From Pseudooceanicola onchidii (GTDB lineage: Bacteria > Pseudomonadota > Alphaproteobacteria > Rhodobacterales > Rhodobacteraceae), in assembly GCF_004959925.1 (NCBI RefSeq), contig NZ_SPUW01000001.1, positions 868,001 to 932,000 on the forward strand: DNA of 64,000 nt, read 5' to 3'. A program made the position numbers and the translations under genes. The notes under the pieces were generated by a model that saw only the letters and a list, made by a program, of their open reading frames with translations, searched no databases and was not told the DNA's origin. Below, in pieces: positions 54,931 through 63,431 of this stretch. The stretch's first letter is position 1. Each line of letters opens with the position of its first letter.

Positions 54931-55659
54931 TCAGTCCTCGCGACCTTCCATGTCAACCAGCCCGCGCAGCCGCTGGAAGGCGCGGTTCGATCCGTTGTTG
55001 GCAAAGAACGGCACGCTGGCAGGCGGGCGGGGGTCGGCGGCGCGCTGCTGCACCTCGGCCAGAACGACCTCGGTGATGAAGGGCAGATCAAAGCTGCGCG
55101 CCTCTTCCAGCGGGATCCACTGCAGCGCCGAGAGCTCGTCGCAGGCGGCCGAAAAATCATCGAGATCCGAGACCACGGATTCGTCCGCGTCGACGACAAA
55201 GAACCGCGCATCGAACCGACGCGGGCGTCCCGGCGGGGTAATGGCGCGAAAGACGAAGGTCAGCGCCGAGGCGTCGGGCACATGGCCGGTCGCGGCAAAG
55301 GTTTCCCAATCGGGCGGCGGGTTGTCCCAGCTGCCGGGCTTGCCCAGGATCAACCCGGTCTCTTCCCACAGCTCGCGTACGGCGGCCGCGGCAATGGCGT
55401 TGACCAGATCACCCCCGGCGTCCTCAAGCAGGCGCGACCGGCAGGGTTCGGTGATCGGCGCGGCCAGCGGGATGTCGGCGTCGCCCGCATCGACCGCACC
55501 GCCCGGAAAGACCACCTTGTTGGGCATGAAGACCGCACCGGCCCCGCGCTGCCCCATCAGCACCTTGGGCGCAGTCGCCCGATCGCGCAGGGCGATCACC
55601 GTGGCCGCGTTGCGGATCTGGGTCTTGTCGATTTTCGGCTTGGCCGTTTCGGTCGTCAT
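54931..55659 (-). CDS. NUDIX hydrolase
   Basis: A 242-residue protein with a NUDIX fold. The box begins at FPGGAVDAGD and reaches AAAVRELWEETGLI; the insertion between the GG and the REL part is longer (about 30 residues) than in most family members, as in NUDT19-like CoA diphosphatases. It is convergent with the EamA gene, 2 nt apart. Substrate unknown. Confidence 0.85.
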   Translation of the reverse strand: MTTETAKPKIDKTQIRNAATVIALRDRATAPKVLMGQRGAGAVFMPNKVVFPGGAVDAGDADIPLAAPITEPCRSRLLEDAGGDLVNAIAAAAVRELWEETGLILGKPGSWDNPPPDWETFAATGHVPDASALTFVFRAITPPGRPRRFDARFFVVDADESVVSDLDDFSAACDELSALQWIPLEEARSFDLPFITEVVLAEVQQRAADPRPPASVPFFANNGSNRAFQRLRGLVDMEGRED

Positions 55660-55701
55660 TCTGTCTCGTCCTCCCGGGCGCTTAGGCTCCGGCAGGGAAG
55701 A

Positions 55702-56109
55702 TCAGCGTGATGTTCCGAAACCGTGCATCTGTCGCGCCCACTGGAACCCGACGAGCGCCCCTTTCAATCTGGGCAGAAGGTAGAGGGACAAAGCGACCGT
55801 GCCAATAGAGAAACCGGTGAAAAGCACCAGCGGTTCGGGCTGATAGGCGTGGTAGACCCCGCCAAGCGTCGGTGCCATCAGGTGCCCGACGATCAGGATC
55901 GTCAGGTAGGCCGGGCCATCGTCGGCGCGGTGGTGGTGCAGGTCTTCCCGGCAGACCGGGCAGTGATCGCGCACCTTGAGATAGCCCTTCAGCATCGGGC
56001 CGGTGCCGCAGTTCGGGCACTTGCGGCGGAACCCGCGCAGCACGGCGCGCCGCACCTCGCGACCCTCGGTATCCTGATCCATCTGCGTCTCGCACGTCGT
56101 GTCTGTCAT
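55702..56109 (-). CDS. DUF983 membrane protein with zinc-ribbon-like N-terminus
   Basis: A 135-residue protein starting with a cysteine pair region CPNCGTGPM and CPVCRED, then two transmembrane helices and LLPRLKGALVGFQWARQMHGFG, the DUF983 pattern. In alphaproteobacteria it is often near NUDIX genes, as here (42 nt away). GGAGG stands upstream of ATG 56109. Function unknown. Confidence 0.82.
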   Translation of the reverse strand: MTDTTCETQMDQDTEGREVRRAVLRGFRRKCPNCGTGPMLKGYLKVRDHCPVCREDLHHHRADDGPAYLTILIVGHLMAPTLGGVYHAYQPEPLVLFTGFSIGTVALSLYLLPRLKGALVGFQWARQMHGFGTSR

Positions 56110-56367
56110 ATCCGGTTCCTCCGGCGTTTTGTCCCCGATCGGGGGTGTCGCACAAGACTGGCCATCCCGGCGCGCGAAGAAAAGAGGACGGAATGCCCTT
56201 GCGGCGGGATGTCGCGTGGCGCGATCCAACCCCCGGGCCCGCCGTCAAACTTTTTTCCGCCCCCCGCGACGGAAACCCGAAAGCCCCCCGTAACAGTCAG
56301 CACAAGGCGATCACACACCGCCTTGGTCAACGACCATCAAGCAGTCAATACGACGGAGACTTACCCA

Positions 56368-56898
56368 ATGAAACGCACGACCACCCTGACCGGCGCCCTG
56401 GTTCTTGCCCTGGCCGCGACCTCTCTGCCCGCCTTTGCGCAGGATCGGGGCGAAGGCCCGCGCGGACCGCGTGGCCCAATGTTCAACTTCGAAGAGATCG
56501 ACGCGAACGGCGACGGTCAGATCACGCAGGACGAGATCACGGCACATGCCGCCGCCCGGTTTGCCGCGGCCGATACCGACGGCGACGGCGCCCTGTCGGC
56601 GGACGAACTGGTCGCACAACGCGAAGCGCAGCGCGCCGAGCGGATGCAGAAGGCGGCCGAACGGATGCTGGAGCGCCGCGACGCCAACGGCGACGGTCGC
56701 CTGACCGCCGACGAGATGGGGCCGCGTGACGGTGACCGCCTGTTCTCGCGTCTGGATGCGAACGAGGACGGCGCGATCTCGAAGGAAGAGATGGAACAGG
56801 CCCGCGAGAAGTTCGAAAAGCGCCACGGCAAGTGGGGCGAGCACCGCAAGGGTGAGCGCGGCCATGGCGATCACAAGAAACCGCGTCACGACAACTGA
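56368..56898 (+). CDS. Secreted EF-hand protein
   Basis: A 176-residue secreted protein. The signal peptide is 1-24 (cleaved after AFA). Four canonical calcium loops follow at residues 45-56, 69-80, 105-116 and 130-141 (all D-x-D/N-x-D-G pattern). The tail (155-176) is rich in His, Lys and Arg (HRKGERGHGDHKK) and may bind transition metals. GGAG precedes the start. It lies 91 nt before an ECF sigma gene, suggesting a joint metal-related role. Confidence 0.87.
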   Translation: MKRTTTLTGALVLALAATSLPAFAQDRGEGPRGPRGPMFNFEEIDANGDGQITQDEITAHAAARFAAADTDGDGALSADELVAQREAQRAERMQKAAERMLERRDANGDGRLTADEMGPRDGDRLFSRLDANEDGAISKEEMEQAREKFEKRHGKWGEHRKGERGHGDHKKPRHDN

Positions 56899-56989
56899 CG
56901 TCACACAGATGCCGGGCCGGGGATGACCCTGGCCCGGATGCGCGGGCGGGATAGACCGCCCGCCCGCAACAGGATACGCCCGCCGGATA

Positions 56990-57586
56990 ATGACGGACAT
57001 GCCTTTCGACGATCTGACGCGGTTGGACGACGATGCGCTCTTGGTGCTTTATGCCAATGGCGACCCGTCGGCCGCGCGCATCCTGACCGGCCGCCTTGCG
57101 CCGATCGTGCAGGCCCACGCCTGGCGCCTGCTGCGCGACCGGGCCGAGGCCGAGGACGTCACGCAGGAGGCGCTGCTGCGCCTGTGGCGGATCGCGCCCG
57201 ACTGGCGGCAGGGCGAGGCGAAGGTGACCACCTGGCTTTACCGGGTGACGGCGAACCTGGCCACCGACCGGATCCGGCGCAGGCGGGGGCGCACCGTCGA
57301 TCTCGACACGATCCCCGAGCCCGAGGACGACCGGCCCGGGGTCGAGGATCGGATGCAGGACGCCGCGCGCGCCGATGCGCTGCACCGTGCGCTGCAAGGC
57401 CTGCCCGAGCGTCAGCGCCAGGCCGTCGTGCTGCGCCATATCGAGGGGTTGGCCAACCCCGACATTGCCGAGATCATGGAGATCGGTGTCGAAGCGGTCG
57501 AAAGCCTGGTCGCGCGTGGCAAGAGGGGACTTGCCGCGGCCCTGACCGGACACCGAGAAGAACTGGGGTATCAGGACGATGACTGA
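56990..57586 (+). CDS. ECF RNA polymerase sigma factor
   Basis: A 198-residue group IV sigma factor. Region 2 includes AEDVTQEALLRLWRIAPDWR and the -10 recognition helix TTWLYRVTANLATDRIRRRR; region 4 includes LPERQRQAVVLRHIEGLANPDIAEIMEIGVEAVESLVARGKRGL. It overlaps the next gene by 8 nt. The small single-TM protein and periplasmic sensor that follow look like its anti-sigma and signal input. ATG 56999 is an alternative start. Confidence 0.9.
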   Translation: MTDMPFDDLTRLDDDALLVLYANGDPSAARILTGRLAPIVQAHAWRLLRDRAEAEDVTQEALLRLWRIAPDWRQGEAKVTTWLYRVTANLATDRIRRRRGRTVDLDTIPEPEDDRPGVEDRMQDAARADALHRALQGLPERQRQAVVLRHIEGLANPDIAEIMEIGVEAVESLVARGKRGLAAALTGHREELGYQDDD

Positions 57587-57971
57587 CCATCCGAAGGACG
57601 ACATGGGGCTGGACGCCTTCTTCGATGCGGCCCGGCGCGACACGCCGGCGCTGTCGACGCAGGCGCTGGACCGCATGACCGCGCAGGCCCTGGCCGTGCA
57701 GGCCGACCTGGCAGCACCCGCACCGGTGACGCGCGCGGCCCGGCCCTCTCGGCTGGCACAGCTTCTTGGCGCGATCGGCGGCTGGCCCGCCATGGCGACG
57801 CTGGCCACGGCCGGGGTGGCGGGGCTCTGGATCGGGGCGGTGCCGCCGGCCGGTCTGGTCAACCTAGCCGTCAGCGTGGGCGCGGTCACCGGCGTGGCCG
57901 AAGACGACGCCTATCTCGTGGACCCGCTGCCGGGCTATACCCTGTCCCTTGACCTGTCGGAGACGCAATGA
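57579..57971 (+). CDS. Presumed anti-sigma factor (single-TM, CnrY-like position)
   Basis: A 130-residue protein with a cytoplasmic N-terminus of about 70 residues (GLDAFFDAARRDTPALS is the likely sigma contact), one or two hydrophobic segments between about 70 and 105, and a short periplasmic tail. It has no zinc-binding anti-sigma (ZAS) motif. The call rests on its place between the sigma factor (8-nt overlap) and the metal-sensor gene (4-nt overlap). Confidence 0.6.
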   Translation: MTDHPKDDMGLDAFFDAARRDTPALSTQALDRMTAQALAVQADLAAPAPVTRAARPSRLAQLLGAIGGWPAMATLATAGVAGLWIGAVPPAGLVNLAVSVGAVTGVAEDDAYLVDPLPGYTLSLDLSETQ

Positions 57972-58516
57972 CCCCCACTTCCCCCAGCACCCCGACGACG
58001 CGCACGCCGCTTTGGCTGCGGCTTGTCCTGATCGTGTCCCTGGCGCTGAACCTGCTGGTCGCGGGCACGGTGATCGGCCACATGATGCGCGACGATCCGC
58101 GCGGCCGCGTGCCCCGCGTCGACCGGATCGAAGGGCCGATGACCTTTGCGCTGACCAAGGACGACCGGCGCGAGATCGGCAAGGCCCTGCGTCAGAAGTA
58201 CCGGGAAAACCGCCCCTCTCGCCAGCAGATCGTCGAGGATTACCAGGGTGTCATCGCGGCCCTGCGCAGCGATCCCTTCCAGCCCGACCGGGTGGAAGAG
58301 GCCTTCGGCAACCAGCGCGCGGCGGCTGTCACGCGGATGGAGATCGGGCAGGACCTGCTGATCGAACGGCTGATCGCCATGACGCCAGAGGAACGCCATG
58401 CCTTTGCCGACCGGCTGGAAGAAGGGCTTGAGCGCGGGCCGGGGCGTGAAGGCAAGGATCGCGACGACACGTTCAAGGATGGCAAGCCGCGCGACGGCTG
58501 GCGCGGCGACCACTGA
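57968..58516 (+). CDS. Periplasmic heavy-metal sensor-like protein (CnrX/CpxP type)
   Basis: A 182-residue protein with an N-terminal TM anchor (LRLVLIVSLALNLLVAGTVIGHMM) and a helical periplasmic domain. REIGKALRQKYRENRPSRQQIVEDYQGVIAALRSDPFQPDRVEEAF shows the helical-hairpin pattern of CnrX/ZraP proteins, though the LTxxQ of CpxP is replaced by LTKDD. It overlaps the presumed anti-sigma gene by 4 nt and ends the cluster. No clear His/Cys metal cage is visible. Confidence 0.72.
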   Translation: MTPTSPSTPTTRTPLWLRLVLIVSLALNLLVAGTVIGHMMRDDPRGRVPRVDRIEGPMTFALTKDDRREIGKALRQKYRENRPSRQQIVEDYQGVIAALRSDPFQPDRVEEAFGNQRAAAVTRMEIGQDLLIERLIAMTPEERHAFADRLEEGLERGPGREGKDRDDTFKDGKPRDGWRGDH

Positions 58517-58544
58517 TCGCGGGCCGTCGCGGTGACGGAGGCCG

Positions 58545-59999
58545 TCAGCCGGTAACGCCCGACACCTTGCGTGCGGGCGATGGCGTCGGCCCAACCTCGG
58601 ACACCAGCCCCATGTCGCAGACCACCCGGTTCCGCCCGGCCCGTTTCGCGCGATAGAGGGCCCGATCGGCCTGCGTCAGCAGGCAGGCCGTGTCCTCTGA
58701 CGGCGACAGGCCCGGCGGCATCCGCGCGGGTTCCGCCACCGCCACCCCGACCGAGGTTGTCACCCGCAGGCCCTGTGGCAGCCCCGGAAAATCGATGACC
58801 AGATCCGCCACGGCCTCCCGGATGCGCCGAGCGGCTGCCGCCGCCGCCAGTCGCCCGCAGGACGGCAGGGCGACCACGAATTCCTCGCCCCCCATGCGCG
58901 CGGCAAAGCCCAGGCGTTCGGCTTCGGACTTCATCACCTTGGACACGGCGCACAGCACGGCATCGCCCGCCGGATGACCGTGGGTGTCGTTGATCCACTT
59001 GAAATGATCCAGATCGGCCATCAGCAGCGCTGCGGGATGCCGGTCGTGCCGCATGTCGCGCATATATTGGTCCAGCCGGGGCAGCGCATAGCGGCGATTG
59101 TACAGCCCGGTCAGCGGGTCGGTCATGGCCGACTGCAACCCGCTGCGCAGAGAGGCATGAAGTTGCGTGATCTCGCCCTTGCGGCGCAGCAGCAGGTCGA
59201 TCCGCGCCGCGGTTTCTGCGGCGTTGAAGGGCAGGGTCAGGACACCATCGGCCCCAAGGTCGAGCGACTTTACGCCAAGCGCGGTGTCGGTGCCGTCAAC
59301 GGCCACAAGGATCTGCATGGCGCGCGGTTCCGACCGCCGGGCCATGCGCGCGACCAGCCGCAGCGTACCGTCTGTGCCAAGTGTCCGGCTGTCGATCATG
59401 ACGACATCCGGCGCCTGCGTGGGCATCGCATCGGGGTGGAACAGCGCCACGCGCGGCCGTGCCGTCCTGGTCATCGCCGCACGGATGGCCCCCGGCCATT
59501 CGGCGGTCCGCAAGGCATCCTGGGTCAGGATTGCGATACTGGCGGATCCGGCAAAGGCGGCCTGCGCCTCTGACAGGCCCGGTTGCGGGCGCAGCGTGTC
59601 TTCGCGCAGGTTCAAGGCCGCGACCTTGGCGCGATGATCCACCAGCGTCTTCACGCGCGCCAGGACCTCTTCGTCCGCGCAGCTGCGCGCGATGACGTCG
59701 TCGGCCCCGGCATGGATCAGCATGGCCGTGCGCGACGGGTCGGACAGGTCGGTGATGACGATGCGCAGGGCGTCAGCGGTGTCCGGATCACGGCGCAGCG
59801 CATCGCACAGACCGGCGGCCCCAAGCCCCGCCAGCCCGTCCGAGATCACGACGATCCCGGGCTTGTCGCGACGCACCATGGCCAAGGCACCCTGGTCGGT
59901 GTCCACCTGCTGCACATCGTAATAGGCCCCCCCGAACAGGGCCGACAGCATCAGGCGGCTGGCAAATCTGTCGTCTGCAATAAGGATGCGTCCATGCAT
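58545..59999 (-). CDS. pleD: PleD-like diguanylate cyclase (REC-REC-GGDEF)
   Basis: A 484-residue protein. The first receiver (1-120) keeps the acidic pair ADD near residue 10 but the phospho-acceptor region reads VVISDGLAGLG, one residue out of register. The second receiver (about 155-275) is degenerate. The GGDEF domain (about 305-455) has LMADLDHFKWINDTHGHPAGD and the A-site GGEEF, so cyclase activity is expected. The inhibitory I-site RxxD upstream of GGEEF reads RLGF. Start at 59999; GGAGG lies 11 nt upstream. It is divergent from the DUF3572 gene, a known alphaproteobacterial arrangement. Confidence 0.88.
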   Translation of the reverse strand: MHGRILIADDRFASRLMLSALFGGAYYDVQQVDTDQGALAMVRRDKPGIVVISDGLAGLGAAGLCDALRRDPDTADALRIVITDLSDPSRTAMLIHAGADDVIARSCADEEVLARVKTLVDHRAKVAALNLREDTLRPQPGLSEAQAAFAGSASIAILTQDALRTAEWPGAIRAAMTRTARPRVALFHPDAMPTQAPDVVMIDSRTLGTDGTLRLVARMARRSEPRAMQILVAVDGTDTALGVKSLDLGADGVLTLPFNAAETAARIDLLLRRKGEITQLHASLRSGLQSAMTDPLTGLYNRRYALPRLDQYMRDMRHDRHPAALLMADLDHFKWINDTHGHPAGDAVLCAVSKVMKSEAERLGFAARMGGEEFVVALPSCGRLAAAAAARRIREAVADLVIDFPGLPQGLRVTTSVGVAVAEPARMPPGLSPSEDTACLLTQADRALYRAKRAGRNRVVCDMGLVSEVGPTPSPARKVSGVTG

Positions 60000-60135
60000 C
60001 GGGTCAAAGGCCTCCTGCCTCTTGCTTGCGAGCATATTTTCGACAAAACAGTTAACAAAACGTTGCCAAGCCAGAAAAACAGGGCCTCGCGGCATGAAAT
60101 CGCCGGGCCGCACCCCCATTGAGGATCAGTGAGTT

Positions 60136-60417
60136 ATGATGAACGCGTCCGAGGCCGAAGCGACGGCCCTCAAGTGCCTGACCTGGTTGATCGCCCATGA
60201 TGACCTGCGTGGCATCTTCATGGGGGCCTCGGGCCTGTCCGAAGACGACCTGCGCAGCCGCCTCGGAGAGCCCGAGTTCCTGGGAGCCGTGCTGGATTTC
60301 CTGCTGATGGACGACGCCTGGGTGGTCCAATGCTGCGACGCGCAGCAGATGCCCTACGAGGCCATCCAGGAGGCGCGCGTCGCGCTTCCCGGCGGGCAGA
60401 ACGTCAACTGGACCTGA
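60136..60417 (+). CDS. DUF3572 protein
   Basis: A 93-residue soluble protein, recognisable by the ALKCLTWLIAHDDLRGIFMGASGL start and the FLGAVLDFLLMDDAWVVQCC middle section of DUF3572. The ATG at 60136 is directly followed by a second ATG at 60139; GAGGATCAG is upstream. It lies convergent to a MarR gene and divergent from pleD. Function unknown. Confidence 0.85.
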   Translation: MMNASEAEATALKCLTWLIAHDDLRGIFMGASGLSEDDLRSRLGEPEFLGAVLDFLLMDDAWVVQCCDAQQMPYEAIQEARVALPGGQNVNWT

Positions 60418-60420
60418 GGG

Positions 60421-60891
60421 TTACAGCGCGGGCAGCGTCTCGGGCGTGCCGTCGATCAGGACCCGCAGCATCCGCTTGAGCTCGGACAGTTCGGTCGTCT
60501 CAAGCAGTTCCGCCAGCAGCCGACCGTTTTCCCGGGCAAAGGGGCTGGCCTGCACCACCGCGTCCCGGCCCTTTTCGGTCAGGACGATGCGGCGCGTCCG
60601 CTTGTCCTCCTTGCCGGAGTGCCGCGCCAGAAGGCCATCGGATTCCATGCCGCGCAATGCCCGCGAGGTCGCGGTGCGATCGATGCCGACAAACCCCGCG
60701 ATGTCCGAGGGCTGCGCCAGGCCTTCGTTCGCCACGGCCAAGAGGATACACCAGGTCGTGCGGTTCAGCCCCACGGTGCGCAGCTTTTCCTCAAGCCTGC
60801 GTTCCTGCAGGCGGGCGGCCAGCGACAGGTGGTACCCAAGCGAGTCGTGCAGGCGGTAGGGCGGGTCGATCGGGGGCGTCGTGTCAGTCAT
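60421..60891 (-). CDS. MarR-family transcriptional regulator
   Basis: A 156-residue winged-helix regulator. LNRTTWCILLAVANEGLAQPSDIAGFVGIDRTATSRALRGMESDGLLARHSGKEDKRTRRIVLTEKG is the complete MarR wHTH with the DxRxxR-like wing. The start at 60891 (MTDTTPPID) fits the family; the frame remains open far upstream but over the HAD gene. It is divergent from the HAD hydrolase, 84 nt apart. Ligand unknown. Confidence 0.87.
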   Translation of the reverse strand: MTDTTPPIDPPYRLHDSLGYHLSLAARLQERRLEEKLRTVGLNRTTWCILLAVANEGLAQPSDIAGFVGIDRTATSRALRGMESDGLLARHSGKEDKRTRRIVLTEKGRDAVVQASPFARENGRLLAELLETTELSELKRMLRVLIDGTPETLPAL

Positions 60892-60975
60892 CTTGCGAAT
60901 GGGCCGCAGCCCCGGGCGCTTGTCAAGCAGCCCGTCGCCCGGCACAGTCCGCCGCACAGTCGATGCGGGGGCCTC

Positions 60976-61671
60976 ATGCAGCTGGACGGAATCATTTTCG
61001 ACAAGGACGGGACGCTGTTCGACTTCGGGGCCACCTGGAACACCTGGGCGCTCGAGCTGATTGCCGAACTGTCGAACGGGGATGCCCGGACGGCCCGTCG
61101 CATCGCCGACGAGACGGATTTTGACCTGGCGACGGGCAGTTTCCGCCCGACCAGCCCGATCATCGCGGGCACCGGCCGCGAGGCTGCCGAATGCGTGGCG
61201 CGTGCCGTGCCGGACCGGCCGATCGACGAGCTTGAAGCGCTGATGAACGCACGTGCGGCCTCGGCGCCGCAGGTGCCGCCGACGGATCTTTCGCCGCTGT
61301 TGCAGGCCCTTGCGGGGCGGGGGATCCAGCTGGGCGTGATGACCAACGACAGCGAAATGTCCGCCCGGGCGCATCTTCAGGCCGCAGGCGTGCTCGAGTC
61401 CTTCGACTGGATCGCGGGGTTCGACAGCGGCCATGGCGCCAAGCCCGCGCCGACGCCTCTGCTGGCCTTTGCCACGGCTACCGGACTGGACCCGGCCCGT
61501 GTCGCCATGGTCGGCGACAGCACCCATGATCTTCTGGCCGGCCGGGCGGCGGGCATGGTGACCATCGGTGTCCTGACCGGCATGGCGGGCCAAAGCGACC
61601 TGGCCCCCCACGCCGATGCGATCCTGCCGCATGTCGGCCATCTGCCGGATTGGCTGGCCACGGGCGCCTGA
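60976..61671 (+). CDS. HAD-superfamily hydrolase (phosphatase)
   Basis: A 231-residue phosphatase with motif I DKDGTLFDFGATW (nucleophile Asp at residue 9; the second position Lys is unusual), motif II MTND, motif III lysine in AKPAPTP and motif IV GDSTHD. An insert of about 70 residues after motif I forms the cap. Gph-like but divergent; substrate unknown. The MarR regulator is divergent and may control it. Confidence 0.85.
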   Translation: MQLDGIIFDKDGTLFDFGATWNTWALELIAELSNGDARTARRIADETDFDLATGSFRPTSPIIAGTGREAAECVARAVPDRPIDELEALMNARAASAPQVPPTDLSPLLQALAGRGIQLGVMTNDSEMSARAHLQAAGVLESFDWIAGFDSGHGAKPAPTPLLAFATATGLDPARVAMVGDSTHDLLAGRAAGMVTIGVLTGMAGQSDLAPHADAILPHVGHLPDWLATGA

Positions 61672-61787
61672 GACCGCCCGCGGACTGATCCCTCGCGACG
61701 GTCCTGCGCCAAAAACGACGCTTTGTGTCGCCATCTGGCCAGAAACCCACCCTGCGCCGCCCTTTCCTGAGACAAACGGAGGGCGCG

Positions 61788-63347
61788 ATGACGACCGAAA
61801 CCAAGAAACGCAAACGTGGCGGTGGTCGGGCCGGATATGCCGCCAGGCGCGGCCCCGCCGTCCTGACCCAGGCGCCCTGGACGGTGCCGATCAACCCGGA
61901 CCGTCCGACCGAACCCATGCCACCCGAAGGTGTTGAAGCCGTTCACGAAACCGCCATGCGCGTGCTGGAAAACATCGGTGTCGCCTTCCTCAACCCCGAG
62001 GCCGTGGCGATCCTGAAGCAGGCCGGGTGCCGGGTGGACGGAGAGATCGTCTACATGGGCCGCGACTTCGTGATGGAGATGCTGGGCCATGCGCCCGCCG
62101 AATGGACGATCACACCGCGCAACCCGGACCGCAAGGTGACCGTCGGCGGCAGGCACATGCTTTTCGGTAACGTCTCTTCGCCGCCCAATTACTGGGATCT
62201 GGAACTGGGGCGCAAGCTGCCCGGCACGCGTGAACTGCAGACACGGTTCTACAAGATGTCGCAGTATTACAACTGCATCCACTTCATCGGCGGCTACGCG
62301 GTCGAACCGGTCGATCTGCACCCCTCGATCCGCCACCTGGACGCGCTTTTCGACAAGCTGACGCTGACCGACAAGGTGCCCCATGCCTATTCTCTCGGCG
62401 CCGAACGCATTGAAGACGGGATGGAGATGGTGCGCATCGCCGCGGGCCTGAGCCAGGACGACTTCGATGCGACGCCCCGGATGTTCACCAACATCAACTC
62501 GACCTCGCCGCTCAAGCACGACTACCCGATGCTGGACGGCTGGATGCGCATGGCGCGGCGCGGCCAGGGGCTGATCGTGTCACCCTTCACGCTGGCGGGG
62601 GCCATGGCCCCGGTGACCATGGTCGGCGCGGTGGCGCAGTCGCTGGCCGAGGGGCTCGCCGCGATTGCACTGGCGCAGTACATCAATCCCGGCGTGGCCT
62701 GCGCCTTCGGCACCTTTACCTCGAACGTCGACATGAAGTCCGGCGCCCCCGCCTTCGGCACGCCCGAATACATGCGCGCAACCCAGATCACCGGCCAGAT
62801 GTGCCGGTTCTACGGTCTGCCGATGCGATCGTCGGGGGCCTGCGCGGCCAACGTGCCCGACGGACAGGCGATGTGGGAGACGTCGAATTCGCTCTGGGCC
62901 GCCGTGCAGTCGGGCAGCCACATCGTCTATCACGCGGCAGGCTGGCTTGAGGGCGGGCTGATCGCCAGCCCCGAGAAGTTCGTGATGGACTGCGAGGTGA
63001 TCGGGCAGATCCTGCGGTACTTCGATCCCGTCCTGTGGCGCACCGAAGACGGAGATCTGGCGTACGAGGCGATGGACCAGGTGCGCCACGACGGCCATTT
63101 CTTCGGCATCGACCACACGCAGGACCGCTATGCCACGGCCTTCTGGCAGCCGAACCTGTCGGACTGGCGCAATTTCGAAGGCTGGCAGGCGCAGGGCGGT
63201 GTCTGGACGGCCGAACGCGCACACCTTCTGTATCAGCGGGTTCTCGACGACTATGTCGAACCACCCATGGAGGACGCGATCCGGGGCGAGCTGATCGAGT
63301 TTGTCGAGCGCCGCCGTGCCGAAGGGGGGGCACCGACGGATTTCTGA
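61788..63347 (+). CDS. Trimethylamine methyltransferase (MttB) family protein, non-pyrrolysine
   Basis: A 519-residue MttB-superfamily TIM-barrel methyltransferase. It has a basic N-terminal tail (KKRKRGGGRAGYAARRG) and family segments such as NVSSPPNYWD, YNCIHFIGGY and GLPMRSSGACAANVPDGQAMWE. The frame has no amber codon, so it is not the pyrrolysine form. Non-pyrrolysine relatives demethylate quaternary amines (glycine betaine, proline betaine, carnitine) onto a corrinoid protein, but no corrinoid protein gene is in the window. ACGGAGGG precedes ATG 61788. Confidence 0.9.
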   Translation: MTTETKKRKRGGGRAGYAARRGPAVLTQAPWTVPINPDRPTEPMPPEGVEAVHETAMRVLENIGVAFLNPEAVAILKQAGCRVDGEIVYMGRDFVMEMLGHAPAEWTITPRNPDRKVTVGGRHMLFGNVSSPPNYWDLELGRKLPGTRELQTRFYKMSQYYNCIHFIGGYAVEPVDLHPSIRHLDALFDKLTLTDKVPHAYSLGAERIEDGMEMVRIAAGLSQDDFDATPRMFTNINSTSPLKHDYPMLDGWMRMARRGQGLIVSPFTLAGAMAPVTMVGAVAQSLAEGLAAIALAQYINPGVACAFGTFTSNVDMKSGAPAFGTPEYMRATQITGQMCRFYGLPMRSSGACAANVPDGQAMWETSNSLWAAVQSGSHIVYHAAGWLEGGLIASPEKFVMDCEVIGQILRYFDPVLWRTEDGDLAYEAMDQVRHDGHFFGIDHTQDRYATAFWQPNLSDWRNFEGWQAQGGVWTAERAHLLYQRVLDDYVEPPMEDAIRGELIEFVERRRAEGGAPTDF

Positions 63348-63431
63348 CCCGACACGGGAAAATCGCGCGCCGTTCGGACCTTCTTAAGCCCCTTCGCCGA
63401 TACTGGCCCCGAACGGGAAGGCGGGGCGGCG

